Shown: positions 22,411 through 34,405 of the stretch, piece by piece
How the letters are laid out: each line of letters opens with the position of its first letter
Numbering within the stretch: position 1 is the first letter of the stretch
Source: Ptiloglossa arizonensis
Taxonomy: Eukaryota; Arthropoda; Insecta; Hymenoptera; Colletidae
Direction: 5' to 3'
NCBI RefSeq assembly: GCF_051014685.1
Contig: NC_135060.1
Coordinates: forward strand, 9,300,001 to 9,364,000
Length of the DNA stretch: 64,000 nt
Position numbers and translations under genes: made by a program
Notes under the pieces: generated by a model
The model's input: only the letters and a program-made list of their open reading frames with translations
The model's database searches: none
Told to the model about the DNA's origin: nothing

Positions 22411-24282
22411 ACGTTCGTAGGATCGAATCGATGAATCCCTCGATTTTACGGGAAACGTTCGTTTCGAGAGCACCACGGGGCGAACGAGAGGAGAACTGGG
22501 CAAAATTATACGGAATATTACGTAAATAACGGCCAGAGAGCGCTCTGCGACCTTGTTTCGGGATTCGTTGGACAACCTCGTGAATCGTTACCTTTCCACG
22601 TTCGAAGGTAACGCTGGACCGTGGTTTTGTTCTAGGATGGACGATAAGAAAATTGAATTTTCAGAATCGATGGTGTTCCGTGATTTCTTACACTCTTGAT
22701 ACGGACTTTCGAGCTCGGTGACGGCAGTTGTTGCTAAATATTGATACGTTACGACCCAGTTCTTCGTCGTCGGTTCGATAGACATCGTCCGATGGGATTT
22801 TACGTTCTTTTATGGGCGGTGTCTCGCGATACCTCGCGAGCAGAGGTAATAGGATCGTGTAATCGCAGCTACGTTACAGTGTACTTAAACACGCGGAAGC
22901 TGTGCAATACATCGGCCGATATACCGCGCTTTTAGCGTAAAGATTGGTAAATATCGTAGGCGCGAGAACGTTAACGAGACTCAATAACGGCGGGGTATCC
23001 GATCCGTCGATCAACGATATTAAAAAACAAGTTTAAAGCAATTGCTGTTCCGCTAATATTGGTACATCGAGCGTACTTGATATCGCGGTGTAGTCGTGAT
23101 CGAAATAGGACGTATCGTTGTGTATATTATACCAGTTTCAAAGAATCGTGTTTCTTCGGTATTCGTACTTGTCTACACCGTACATTAAACCAGGTAACAG
23201 AAGCGTATACCAAACGGAATCTATCCAACGTTCAGTAACTTCGTATGTACGGTTGTTCTTAAAATATTAACACGATTGGGTCTAAACGGCTCGATCGATT
23301 TCACAAATATTCTACATTAGTGTCTTATACTCTCATTTCGAGACCCAATTCAAATGAGAACAAAATCGATCCATGGACAATGGATACCGCATCCGGTGTT
23401 TGGATTTCGTAATACAAGCAGTGTCCACTTTATCTCCACTCGATGTAATATCTCACGAAGATTCGGTGGTACGAAAATTATATTTTCGAAAAGATCGTTT
23501 ACCACAGAGGGGTACGTTACGCGATACAAATCATTCGTGCAGACCCTCCGTTTCGAACGACATTCGTAAGAATGTTTCTTCGCCACTATCGATACCTCGT
23601 GAAATATTTCACTCTCCCCGCGTATATAGTACGTTCGTTCGTTGCGATATATCTGAAAGGGACCTAAATTCTACATAAAAAGATCGAACGAAGGTTCCAT
23701 CTGTGTTCCTCGTGCGCTGGAATAATTTTTTCTCTCGTCGGGATGTATCGCGAGGCGTATTCGTCCGTCTTGATTTATTTCTCATCGCGTTAAAGGAACG
23801 AGAAATACCGTTTCTAATGTCTAGCGAGCGGTCCCTTATTGCCTGCCAGCGTGCATCCCGCCGCGAATCCAAAGCCCCGGCGAAAGTTACGAGGTTCCAT
23901 TTAGCAGGGAACCGCGAATCCTCCGCGTATTTCATCGTCGCGGCACGAATTCTGTTTCAATTCTCGAGATTCGCCTCGGTTTCCAGCTTCCAGCCACGGA
24001 GCCGTGTCTCTCCCTACGTCTCCGCCACGCTCTCACGATTCGCCGTTACTCGGATGGCGTGGGAGCACGAGCAACCAGAGAACCGCCGAAAAACGAGAAG
24101 CAAATCGCGCGCGGAGATCGAACGACGGATTCGTGTCTCTATCACTGCGATCGAACGACCACCTTACGACGCGAAATCTCTCGTTTCCGTTCCGGATTTT
24201 CCACGGGGAACTGTCTCCGCGTTACCCGTGTCTCTCTCTATCTCTCTTTTCTCTTCTCTGTTTCGTTTTCTCTCGGTGGTAG
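22411..24282. other. No gene seen; unique DNA
   Basis: Short opposed frames only, plus the start of the 324-codon frame 23703-24677, whose second half is entirely the hexanucleotide array. Its first half is Arg/Ser-rich with no domain. No dispersed repeat is recognised. Confidence 0.5.
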
Positions 24283-24625
24283 GTATACGTGTACGTGTAC
24301 GCGTATGTGTACGAGTTTGTGTAGGTTTACGTGTGTGTATACGAGTTCGTGTAGGTTTACGTGTATGTATACAAATTCGTATAGGTTTACGGGTATGTGT
24401 ACCTCTCCGTGTCCGTGTACGTGAATATGTGCATGTACAGGTACGTGTGCATCTACGTGTACGTGTACGAGTTCCTGTACGTGTACTTGCACGGGTACGA
24501 GTACGTGTACGTGAATATGTGCATGTACAGATACGTGTGCATCTACGTGTACGTGTAGAAGTTCGTGTACGTGCACTTGCACTTGCACTTGCACTTCTAC
24601 GTGTACGTGTACGTGGACGTGTGTG
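24283..24625. repeat. Degenerate hexanucleotide (GTGTAC/GTACGT) array
   Basis: About 340 bases of alternating GTGTACGTGTACGAGTTCGT-like words, with a loose higher-order pattern (GAATATGTGCATGTACAG occurs twice, about 24423 and 24513). Six-base units keep frames open on both strands as alternating Val/Arg, Thr/Arg or His/Val peptides. The sequence is largely alternating purine-pyrimidine. Confidence 0.9.
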
Positions 24626-25418
24626 CTTTTTTTTCCCTCTTTTCTTTTTTTTCGCGCGCTCTCGAATAGAGGGATGAGAGGTGATCGGGTGACGCGGGAC
24701 CAGGAGGAAGGGAAACGAGACAGGGATTCGAGGGTAATCAGGGGGCGTGGAGGAGAGACAATCCATCAGCAGGAGCCGCTGTTGCTGCTACCGCTGCCAC
24801 CGGTGTCGTCTGCCATTGGCAGACATTCGCCCCCCGGCGCAACGCTAACTTCAGCCTAGCGAGACCGAAGCGTCACGAGAGTGCGAGAGAAAGAGAGACG
24901 AACCTCGCCGGTGCACTGCAACCGTCGAGTGGGCGCTCTTTTTCTTTTTTTTTTTACACCAGTCAGATGCAGATGCAGATAACCCCCCTGCCTCTTCTTT
25001 CTCTCTCTCTCTCTTGCGATACGAAAGGCCAACAACTGTTTTCCGCGGCGCCGGCGCGCCGATTCGGCACGTGTTCGAACGAGTTGGAAATTAGTAGGCG
25101 GTAGTTGGAAGGATTTAGAGAAAGTTCGAAGCCGGCCAGAGTTTTCGGCGGCCCGGATTACAATCGTGCATCAAGAGGCTCGAAACGTGTCCGATTTCAC
25201 GAGTTCAATGGAATCCGGATCGAAACGGTGTCGGCGGCGATGTTATTGTCACAGTTGCGGCGCGAATTTTCGATTTCGACGCGCTAATGTACCACCCGAT
25301 CTTTGGAATTAACTCGTTGAATACCTCGCGATCGGTTCTTCTAAATTTTTCGTTTTCGACGCGTTTAAAAATACTTTTGTATTTTCTCTGGTTCTTATTG
25401 GGGCTTATTGTATTCAGA
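24626..25418. other. No gene seen; CT-rich runs
   Basis: A T/C-rich run follows the hexamer array (24628-24655), and a further T run and CT microsatellite lie at about 24940-24960 and 24999-25016. The rest is CpG-rich unique DNA with no convincing frame. Confidence 0.55.
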
Positions 25419-25692
25419 GTTTTTCGGGGAAGATTGCACAGGTATCGATAAAGTGGTTTTTATTAATACGTGGAGAATCAATATCTCGAAAACTTGTCGA
25501 AAATTTTCTTTATTCTTATATGTCCCCACATTCACGAGTATAGGCACAAGTTTTTCGGGGAAGATTGCACAGGTATCGACAGAGTGGCTTGTATTAATAC
25601 GTGGAGAATCAATATCTCGAAAATTCGTCGCGTTAACATTCGGGAATTTTTTTTATTCTTATCTGTCCCCATATTCACGAATACAGGCGCAA
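25419..25692 (+). repeat. Tandem duplication, ~131-bp period, two copies
   Basis: GTTTTTCGGGGAAGATTGCA occurs at 25419 and 25550. Both copies continue with CAGGTATCGA, TATTAATACGTGGAGAATCA and ATATCTCGAAAA, then TTTATTCTTAT and TGTCCCCA. The copies are highly similar, differing mainly by a short insertion in the second, so the duplication is fairly recent. Confidence 0.9.
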
Positions 25693-26829
25693 GTTTATTT
25701 AGAAACTTCTCGTCCGCGTCACGATTCTCCTTCGTGAGCCAAGATTTGTCGAATAAGCGTTATTCGCGAGTCCATTTGCGAAGAACGTTCGCGAAATACC
25801 CGATGCCAATTTCGACGAAACTTTCCAAGCACTGAGAGTAGCCAAAAACAAGGACGCGTGTATTTTTTAACCGCGACAACTCGAGTCGGAGGTATGACAA
25901 TTACTCTCGAATGTTATCCGTGAAACTAGTGCAGATACAAAAAAGTTTTCCAGTTTGTATAATACGACGTTTAACGAGATACCAATGTAACTTTATTCTA
26001 AATTAAATATTTATTTTGACGCATTACCGATGTAGACGCTCAACAACGACGAACGATGAATTTTATTCGATAACTTTCGAATAACTTTAACTTTTTCAGT
26101 TAAATTGATCGGACATTCTAAACCAACTCGTACCGTCTTAAACATAATATTCCCCTGTTACCGAAACCCATTTTTGGCCCATTTTCATCCAAACGAGACA
26201 GTCAAATGTACAATTTATCGTAACTCGACTTTATCGTAACATTCTAAATACCACGTATCGAAAAATTGACCCGGCTTAAAATCGAATCGAGGTATTAAAA
26301 TATTTCCAAACGTTGCGCAACTCGTTGCACAAATGCGAAGAATAACTCGAAACACCCAATGGATGGGTTCTATTCGAATAAAAAGATAATAAATATTTTT
26401 GTCCAAACTGGTTGAAATTACTTTCCGTAAACGTTACCAATTCCCTTCGTGCCTCCGCGAGATAGGCGAGGGCATCCACGTTTGTTGTAAATTTCTGAAA
26501 AACGATGGCGCCGTTGAAAGGCGCGAGCGACTGGAAGCGACGGAGCTATCGCAGTGTAAACGGCGTGGTTAATTATCCGGTCGTAGAGAGACGACTGACG
26601 TACACGGTAACAGCGGGAACGACCCACTTCAATATTCCTATGTTGACATAGAAAACATCGGCTCGCAGTCGTCCGCGGTATGTACATCCGCGTTTAAAAC
26701 AGTTAGCGCTATCGATTCGCGGTGTAAACGAGAACGGGGCGACAGAGTCGCGAAAAGTTCGCGAAAACACGCCGCGTGTATACCGCGTAGTCGTTGCTCG
26801 GTTCCGCGATTACGTGTCCCCGGGCCGTT
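25693..26829. other. No gene seen
   Basis: Moderately AT-rich unique DNA. Minus-strand frames 26215-26406, 26276-26479 and 26418-26687 show no domain. Confidence 0.55.
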
Positions 26830-27430
26830 ATATTGTTATTACATTTATAAGGGTTGGCGACACGCGCCTCGAACGAACGGTCGTATCATCCGTTTAACGC
26901 GCGGCGCGGCTCTGGAACGTCGCCCTAATGGGCTCGCAAACGAGAATAATCCCATTTTACGCGCGAAGGGTCGCGGTAACGATGTTAGCCGTTCTTCGTC
27001 GCATTTGTCTTCTTCTTATCGACACGGTCGACGTTGTTCACCGGACAGCGGAATGTTTATCCGTGATCGCTGCCCCGTGAAACCGTCTCGTCGCAACGGT
27101 CGTCGAGTTCCGAAGATTATCTACGGCTCGTAAGATTTATCGTGGCGTTTTCGCGCCCGTGAAACTCCAAAGACGGATAATAACACGGCCGGGGGAAACG
27201 TTCTTACTTTTTATTGAAAAATCTCGTTTACGAGAGGATTTCCCCTCGCCCCACCTGCCCCGTATCTCCGAGGAATAATTACTTGGTCCGTGGAAAATTG
27301 TGCTTCTGTTTAATTAAATTTATAATCCCGCGGCGCGTCGTGCCGATCCCGCTGAAATTCCAATAACTTCCCGCGGGATTTCGGTTCGTTCGCTCGTCCG
27401 TCAAAATGAAAACGATTAGCGGCGATCTTT
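26830..27430. promoter_or_regulatory. Possible cluster of conserved non-coding sequence
   Basis: Several stretches here look constrained rather than random: CCTAATGGGCTCGCAAACGA, GAGGAATAATTACTTGG, TTTAATTAAATTTATAATCC and CCAATAACTTCCCGCGGGAT. They contain TAATTA and TTAATTAA homeodomain-type cores. No frame or repeat is present. This is inference from composition and motifs. Confidence 0.25.
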
Positions 27431-27880
27431 CTACGGGGGGTTCCCGCGAATTAGCGGCGTGACCCGCGCTAAACTTCGTCCCGTTAATTCGCTGAAATCT
27501 CGATCCTCGTCTCGCCCGGTGCCCGATTGTACTCGAGAATCCCTCGCTTTTTTTGCCGACGCCCGACCGCGAAGGAGGACGGTTGCTCTTGGATGAGAAA
27601 AAGGTGTCGCGGTAAAAAGAGTGCGGTCGGGGACGGAGAAATTAATAATCCAAGGTGCTCGGGCGAACGGTGAAGTTCTCAAAGAGAGAGAAAGGGAGAG
27701 ATAACAAGACGGAGGACAAAGACGGACGACGAAAGGAGAAAGGTAGCCAACCATCGAGGAGACCTCGATGTATAAGCCAACCCGAAGGTTTAAGGATGAG
27801 AGATATGTGTCTAACGAGGTACAGAGGCGGCGCTGCGGGACTGCGGGCCGGGTGGAGGGCCGAGGGGGTGTACGAGCGAG
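27431..27880. other. No gene seen; purine-rich part at 27660-27770
   Basis: CpG-rich DNA with a purine-rich segment (GAGAGAGAAAGGGAGAG) and a short CGAG repeat at about 27872-27890. Opposed frames 27431-27754 and 27655-28041 have no domain. Confidence 0.5.
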
Positions 27881-28095
27881 CGAGCGAGCGCGCGGAGAAA
27901 ATTATTAATCATGGCTGGGATTTCATAAAGCTCCGTTTAAGCTGTGCACAGTGCATCGTTTATTACCCGGTTCTCCGTAGAGGCTTTGCACAACCAGGAA
28001 ATACACTGGTACCGGGCCGTCTTCCACGGGCCCGTTATTAGGTATCAAGGCTGCGTTGATCTTGCCTCCGAGAATAACGCCAACCGCCTTTGCTA
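27881..28095. promoter_or_regulatory. Candidate conserved non-coding element
   Basis: A block of balanced, low-CpG sequence in CpG-rich surroundings. It includes AAATTATTAATCATGGCTGG, GATTTCATAAAGCTCCG, GCTGTGCACAGTGCATCG, TTTATTACCCGG and CCAGGAAATACACTGG. A homeodomain-like TTATTAAT, a TTTCATAAA (Cdx/AbdB-like) word and the palindrome TGTGCACA suggest an enhancer. The plus-strand frame through it (27655-28041) has no domain. Comparison with other Hymenoptera would test this. Confidence 0.35.
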
Positions 28096-28950
28096 GGATC
28101 GAAAGTCGCCCCCTGTTGAAATTACCACCCGTGGATTCACGATTCCGCCTAGTTGGAGCTAAACACTCGGTTCGGTCGAACGTCGAACGTGGACGAAATC
28201 GTTCGTTTGGTTGCTCTCGCGTTTTTACTTCAACAGAAAATGACGCTCGACACTGTCCAGATAATTATACCACAGTGGAAAAGAACAAGAGAGAAAGGAA
28301 TACAGATTGCAGTTTCACTTTTCGTCGTCCTGTGCGTTCCTCTTGTACACGCGCGTACCCTTCGAAGGGAGGGCCGACGTTCGCCCCGTTCCACGCACCG
28401 GAAAAGGAAGTTTAACGACCGTCTCTCGCGGCACGGAATATATTTTTGTTTCTTCCAGCGATTCACCGTTGCCGGAGAGACTCGAGACGTACAAAGGGAC
28501 AGTCTATTCCGCGTCACTCTCCCTTTCCTCGGTATCGTTTCCGCACCCCGTTCGGATCTTCCGCGGGTTTTCTTCGCTCCCTTTTCCCGCGGCGAGCCTT
28601 TCAGAAAGGACACACCGGCCGGCCCGCTTGTGTATTCAGACGCGTATACCACGCCGTTGAAAAGTTTCCAGCGCCCTTCGATCTTTAGAAAGGTACGGTC
28701 GTTTTGTACCGCGTATACTCGTTTCGCTGGAAACATTACTCTTTCGTTTTTAAAGGACATTGCGGCGGAGGGAACAAATACGGCGACCTTCTTGAGGTGG
28801 TTTCGAGAGGTCCGTACAACGATACCCTTGTCGGGCGTTAAAGGGGCTTTTCGCGCCGGGGTGGCCCTTCCTTTACAGGACCGTAGTTATCGAATCGAGA
28901 TTCGGTTCGTTTCATTCGCGGAAATTTTATTTTTATAGATGGAGTTCTTT
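28096..28950. other. No gene accepted; long unidentified plus-strand frame 28153-28938
   Basis: A 261-codon plus frame runs across this stretch, but it begins with TTG rather than ATG. It is also overlapped by a 176-codon minus frame (28230-28760) and a 117-codon plus frame (28307-28660). Its peptide shows no recognisable domain or signal and is Arg/Thr/Ser-rich in the middle. I judge it a chance frame, with modest certainty. Confidence 0.45.
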
Positions 28951-29255
28951 TTTGATCGAATATCGCGGAAACATTTATTTCTTTATTCGACCATGGTGAT
29001 TTTCGCTGGCAATACCAGCAGGGCTTCGAAGCTCCCGGAAGGGATCCTTCCAGCCGGTTCTGAATCGTTGTTAATATACTATGAAAAGAGTTTCTGTCCT
29101 TGTTTTTATGGGTAATGTTTCTTTCTTCGATACCACGTCGCAGAATCTTCCATTTGTCCGCTTTTCGCTGGCGATACCTAATCACCGGAGCTTTAAAGCT
29201 TCAACGTCTCGAAAGGGATCCTTTCGAGTCGGTCCTGAATCGTTGGCACCCTGCT
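28951..29255 (+). repeat. Tandem duplication, ~162-bp period, two diverged copies
   Basis: TTTCGCTGGC lies at 29001 and again at 29163. Each copy continues with an ATACC word, a GAAGCT/TAAAGCTT region, GGGATCCTT and a CGGT(T/C)CTGAATCGTTG end. An ACATTTATTTCTTTATTCGA-like lead-in precedes the first and a similar stretch precedes the second. The copies are about 75% alike by eye. Confidence 0.75.
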
Positions 29256-30223
29256 GTCAAGGGCGCTACCGTCTTGCCACCCTACAGTTTCTCCGAGATC
29301 GCTGTATTCACTCCACTGATCGTTGCCACGATTTAAGGTAAAAATGGGATATCGTAAAGAAGAATTTAGAGACTGCTCTGTTTCCCTTTCGGGGAATCGA
29401 GGTTGATCATTTTGCCGAATGGAGGTAAATCTCGTTCTTTCGAATTCGATTTCGTTTCGCGGATATGTGACAGCAGCCGTACGTTATTAAGCAGAAGTTG
29501 CGTCGAGAAATTCTTGCTCTTTAGGAATTTGCAGCAATAAAATATCCGAACATAAATAGAATTCTAATTTTCATATTATAAAAAGTAACGTCCAAAATCT
29601 CGTACGCGTGAGAATTTTCTACAAAGTTCGAACTTTTGAGCGCAAGTGTACTCACGGTAACATCGACCTTGATGTACCATTGTTCTTTCACTCTTCTTTG
29701 TTCCCGTGCAGGTTGATCCCTCGTATCGACCTATTTATTTTAAACAAACTATCGCGAATTTAATCGTGTACATTTTGTTTGTTTCAGGTAAGTCAACCAC
29801 ACCGCTCTCTTTGATCCACATTGTAAGTAACACTTGAAAAGATAAATACTCGAATAACCTTCCACCTGTTCTACTCTGTAGACTCCCTAAAAGAACAACC
29901 GCGGTATCGATTGACAAGTATCTACGACTTTATCGTTATCAAGATTAGAGAATTGGCTCGTAAATCGACGAGAAGCTTTCCTACCCTAGACTTTCTTCGA
30001 AAAATCGGTTATCGATTTCGCGCATCTCGTTCACGACATCGACGTTCGCGTGGTATCGTATTTGCCACCAACGATACACGTCCTGATTTTTAACACCGAC
30101 GGTTCTCTCGCAAAACTTTCGACTATGATTCAACATCGAACGGCCCTTAAATATTCCAAAGTTCTTTAATACGTTCGACCTCGAACCGTCGATCAACGAC
30201 ATCGTCTCGAGTTACTCCATCCC
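29256..30223. other. No gene seen
   Basis: Unique DNA with short frames only (60-73 codons). Nothing recognisable. Confidence 0.6.
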
Positions 30224-30292
30224 GATCGTTAACCAGCCTCCTACCCGATCGTTAACTAGCTTCCTTCCCGATAGTTAACTAGCTTCCTTCCC
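30224..30292 (+). repeat. 23-bp tandem repeat, three units
   Basis: The units start GATCGTTAAC, GATCGTTAAC and GATAGTTAAC, and each ends in CTTCCTTCCC or the related CCTCCTACCC. Units 2 and 3 differ by one base. Confidence 0.9.
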
Positions 30293-31029
30293 GTTACGTG
30301 CACCGTGTTTTCTCGTTGCGAAGGAACCGTTCCTATCCAACGGGGAACCGTTCCTGTCTAACGCCCTCTTGTCCCGCGAAGCGTTCTTTGTCCTTTTCAA
30401 TTTTAAACTGTCAATCGACGACGACAACGACGACGACGAGGTTCCGCGCAGTTCCTTTCTAGTTTCGCGATCGGTCGGAAGCGTTCTTCTGGTAACAGAA
30501 GCGCGCACGGGCTCGCACGTGCGTCATGCGACTGCGTGCACGTGACACGCGAGGGACGGGATCAAGGAGGGTGGTTTTCCCTGTAAACTAAGCAGGCACA
30601 GCGGTATCGAGTGAGGGGTCAGCCCAAGGCGCACTAGGAAGGGATTATCCGAGTCGGTATTCGGTAATTACTGCTAGCAATTTACTCGGGTAAATCCCCA
30701 TTAACCGAACCGACGAACCTGTCGGACGTGTTCCTTCTCGCCATGGTGGTTCGTGCGTGAGCTCGAACTCGAACTCGTGCGCGCGTACGCTCGCACCGAC
30801 GCGCGATTCGGCCACTTTCGACGAACGAACGATGAAACCACTCGAACGAAAGCTGATCGCGACAGGCGAAACTGAACGCGTTCAAAGCGACCCGGCCTTT
30901 CATCTTCCTTTGATTCCGATTCATAATCGGGAGGAAATCTGCCAATGTCACGACGTCTCGAAGGGAAATATCCGTGGTAATCGATTAAGCGATTGAACCT
31001 TCGCGAAACGAAACGGGGTGTTCGATCTC
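30293..31029. other. No gene seen
   Basis: CpG-rich unique DNA with a short GAC-type run (30418-30440). The segment 30640-30720 (GGTAATTACTGCTAGCAATT, CCCCATTAACCG) is less CpG-rich and could be regulatory, but the evidence is thin. Confidence 0.5.
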
Positions 31030-31173
31030 GATCGGGAGAGGATCGAAGAAACAAGAAAAGAAACAGTGTCGCGTTTCGAAACCATCGATCGGGAGAGGAT
31101 CGAAGAAAAAAGAAAAGAAACAGTGTCGCGTTTCGAAACCATCGATCGGGAGAGGATCGAAGAAAGAAGAAAA
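31030..31173 (+). repeat. 57-bp tandem repeat, ~2.5 units
   Basis: GATCGGGAGAGGATCGAAGA occurs at 31030, 31087 and 31144, an exact 57-bp (19-codon) period. The first two units are nearly identical, differing at one or two bases. Frames stay open on both strands, giving peptides such as DRERIEE (plus) and SILSRSM (minus), but neither strand has a domain outside the repeat. Confidence 0.95.
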
Positions 31174-32937
31174 TCGCAACACGCGCGATCTAGATTCACG
31201 GAGACAAAGATGCGATCGAGACGATTGTCGATAGACACGTTCCGATTGCCTATGTCAAATTTAAAACGGTGCACGATTAATCACGATTGAACTCAAGAAC
31301 CAAACAGTCAACGAATGTAATTGAATTTCAAATTTTTATTTTCTATTCTTCGATTTTTACTCGAAACATTTTTCGTTGCGACGATACGCGAAATAAACCG
31401 AGACGCTCCGTGTATCCCCGGTTAAACTCGGCGCAAGGTGGAACGTGGAGGGAAACCGACTCCGAACAATCGATGTTCGGGCAATTCTCGCAACAGAGAC
31501 ACGCTAATGCGACAGGTAACGCGACGTTGAGCCGAAATCGAGCGACTCGGATCTCCTGTAGTCGTACGGTAACCGTTCCTTCGCAACAAGAGAAGGTAGG
31601 CCGTCGGATTAGGGATCCGTGGCCGCAGCTGGCGTTCGATCGTACGAAACGACGTCGAAGACGATCCGAGGGAACGGGAGGTGCTCGTCGGTAACAGGGA
31701 CCGAAGGGACCGAACGGACCCACACTCTGCATCTGGGGAAATGTGCCGAGATTACGGATCCAATTCCAATAAAGTTTAGCACGTGAGCCGACTGACAGCG
31801 GGCCAATTATTATTTAACCGGCGCAGACCGTTCCACCCTCGCGCTTCGGTCCGACGAGCCAAGAAGGACACTTTCGGGTATTCGCGAAAACTTTGCGGGA
31901 CGTGCCACGAAAGAAACTACCGGCTTCGTCGTAGCCGACGATTTCTGTCCCTGTTCGATCGGTTGGAACGTTTCTGCCCCGATTTCAGCCCGTTCCGCGT
32001 ACTATATTTCGAGAGAGAGAGAGATCATCGAGGCCCGATTATCGCGCAATTTCGTTGATCGTCGAGCGCCTACGGAGTATCGCCGGTGCATTCTTAAAGA
32101 ACGCTCCTCGTTCGCGCGTAATTGCTCCAATTATTATTTCGAGCGGTAATTAAGCGGCGCTCGCCCGTCAAAAGAATGTCCTTTTGATCTCTTATCCGAT
32201 AGTAACATCAAACGATCCGTACAACGTTTGATCTTCTCCTTTAATAGCAATAAGAACCCCAGTGTGCACCGAGCCGCTTCGACTATAATTCTTTTCTTAC
32301 TACCGATCGAGACCGTTTCCATGTCCGCGATAACGATTGTCACTCGCTGGGAATCTTTTAAACTAACAACGCTCGTCTGTGTACCGATTACGACCTAAAT
32401 CCGTGTGTTCGTAGATATCACCCAATTCTTTGTCGTTAGAGTCTTTCTATGAACCTTAGTACCTACTAGCGAGCGTATTCGCGTGATTGATACAGTCTCG
32501 CATGGATTTGCGACTCGTTGTCCGAAACGACGTTCAACGCCTGCCAAGTACGGGACGTTTATTCGACGAACGAAAACAGTCTTCCTGAGCACGGTTGAAT
32601 TCAATACGAAGAGTAGCACGAAGTCCAAACAGACGCAAGGGTCGAAACACCGATCCGAGGGCCGAGCGGTTTCGCTTTTAGAAACCGAGCTATGCCGAGG
32701 TCTCTCTCTTCAACTTCGATCTCCGAGACGTTTCAGGAGGGTCGTAGACGGACGCCGAGCAGCGAGGGAATGCCAAGGATTTTTTTGCACGGTTTCCTGA
32801 ATTTTTCATGCGGTACAAGGGCGGCCCTCAATTTGGGAAATCGACCCGCAATCCCTTGACCAGAACCGCACCGCGACGTTCTCTTGGATAGAACGCACGC
32901 GGTCGAGCGGGAAGAAACTCCGCGTTCTTCGAGTCGT
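31174..32937. other. No gene seen; unique CpG-rich DNA
   Basis: Opposed frames of 60-135 codons (31287-31694 plus, 31343-31732 minus) lack domains. A (GA)n run lies at about 32010-32027. Segment 32790-32870 (TTTCCTGAATTTTTCATGCG, CCCTCAATTTGGGAAATCG) is less CpG-rich and could be regulatory. Confidence 0.5.
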
Positions 32938-33710
32938 AATTAGAAATTTCAATTGGTGGAGAGGGAGGAAAATTCATGGGGAATCGTGCATTGGAAATTT
33001 AGAACTCTCGTTGCAATTCCGTAGCTGATAATCGACCCTTAACGCGACGTTTCAGAATTCGAATAGATCTTCCGCAACTGTGAAGACTAGATTCGTACTC
33101 GAAGATTTCTCACTCCTGTCTCCCTATCTATATAATTAGAAATTTCAGCGGGTGTAGAGTGGGGAAAATTCGCAAAGAATCGTACTTTCGAAATTGAGAA
33201 CTCTCGTTGCAATTCCGTAACCGATCGTCGACCCTTAACGTTTCGAAATTCGAAACGATCTTCCTCAAACGCGCAGACTATGAATTCGTATTCGAAGCTT
33301 TCTCACCCCTGTCCCCCTATCTATATAATTAGAAATTTCAGCGGGTGTAGAGGGGAGAAAATTCGCAAAGAATCGTACTTTCGAAATTGAGAACTCTCGT
33401 TGCAATTCCGTAACCGATCGTCGACCCTTAACGTTTCGAAATTCGAAAGGATCTTCCTCAAACGCGCAGACTATGAATTCGTACTCGAAGCTTTCTCACC
33501 CCTGTCCCCCTATCTATATAATTAGAAATTTCAGCGGGTGTAGAGTGGGGAAAATTCGCAAAGAATCGTACTTTCGAAATTGAGAACTCTCGTTGCAATT
33601 CCGTAACCGATCGTCGACCCTTAACGTTTCGAAATTCGAAAGGATCTTCCGCAACAGCGCAAACTGTGGATTCGTACTCGTTGATGATTTCTCACTCTCG
33701 CCCCCTTCTG
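32938..33710 (+). repeat. ~193-bp tandem array, four units
   Basis: AATTAGAAATTTCA lies at 32938, 33134, 33327 and 33520, giving spacings of 196, 193 and 193. Units also share GAGAACTCTCGTTGCAATTC, CGTAACCGATCGTCGACCCT and TTTCTCACCCCTGTCCCCCT. Units 2, 3 and 4 are almost identical over most of their length, while unit 1 is clearly older. No reading frame runs through. The high identity indicates recent expansion. Confidence 0.95.
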
Positions 33711-34150
33711 TCGATGTTATCCACTTGTACCGATTATTTCGGAGAGCTGTTCCGCTTACGGTAAACTTTTCAGGTTAAACAGATTGGGAAACGACGAACG
33801 GCGGTCAGGTGGCAGGGTAGGCAGAGAGCGTTCGTTCGAAACACCGGAGTCATTGATCTCCCTGTTCCGCTTTCTGGCTGGATGCTTACCGGCGTTAATC
33901 AATACACAACGGCAGTCGGTTGCAATTGTCGCGACGCTCATCGGCCGTCCATTCATTAGCCGTTTTCTATCGTGTAGACGTTTTTCCAAGCATCGACGGA
34001 ACGGCACTCGAGCGAGACCGTGCTGCGCCCACGTTAATTGGCTCGCGGTGTCGGGCAACGCTCTCGTAATTAATTACCGTGGTGTCGGCTGTACACTATG
34101 ATGACATTATGCAACGACATGTACACGAAGATGGCAAAAGATTATCGGTA
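33711..34150. promoter_or_regulatory. Possible conserved non-coding element
   Basis: Contains CGGCGTTAATCAATACACAA, CGTCCATTCATTAGCCG, ACGTTAATTGGCTCG, TCGTAATTAATTACCG and ATGATGACATTATGCAACGA, with several homeodomain-like TAATTA cores and a bZIP-like ATTATGCAA. Opposed frames (33756-34058 minus, 33784-34101 plus) have no domain. Support is compositional only. Confidence 0.3.
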
Positions 34151-34405
34151 AAACCGGGTTATCGCGCTTCCCGGGTTACGCGTTCGCAGAATTGCCGGGC
34201 TCTCTAATGTCTCGTAACAAGATCGGTGAAACGGGATTCGCGTAACCAGAGTTAATACCTCCTCCGTTCTCGCCCTACCTCGCCTCGCCTGCTCTAATTG
34301 TTTCCGATAAATCTTCGAGAACGTGTGTCCGATGCGCGTTAAATTGGCTTCGAACTCGCGAGGAAGTTCCCCTAGTGTTTTTCCTCCGCCGTCCTCGATT
34401 TCATA
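34151..34405. other. No gene seen
   Basis: Short unique stretch with no recognisable signal. Confidence 0.6.

Noticed and set aside
23703..24677. 324-codon plus-strand open frame
   Set aside because: Its second half is only the hexanucleotide array (alternating Val/Arg/Cys) and its first half is Arg/Ser-rich with no domain.
28153..28938. 261-codon plus-strand frame
   Set aside because: It starts with TTG, is overlapped by frames on both strands, and shows no domain or signal.
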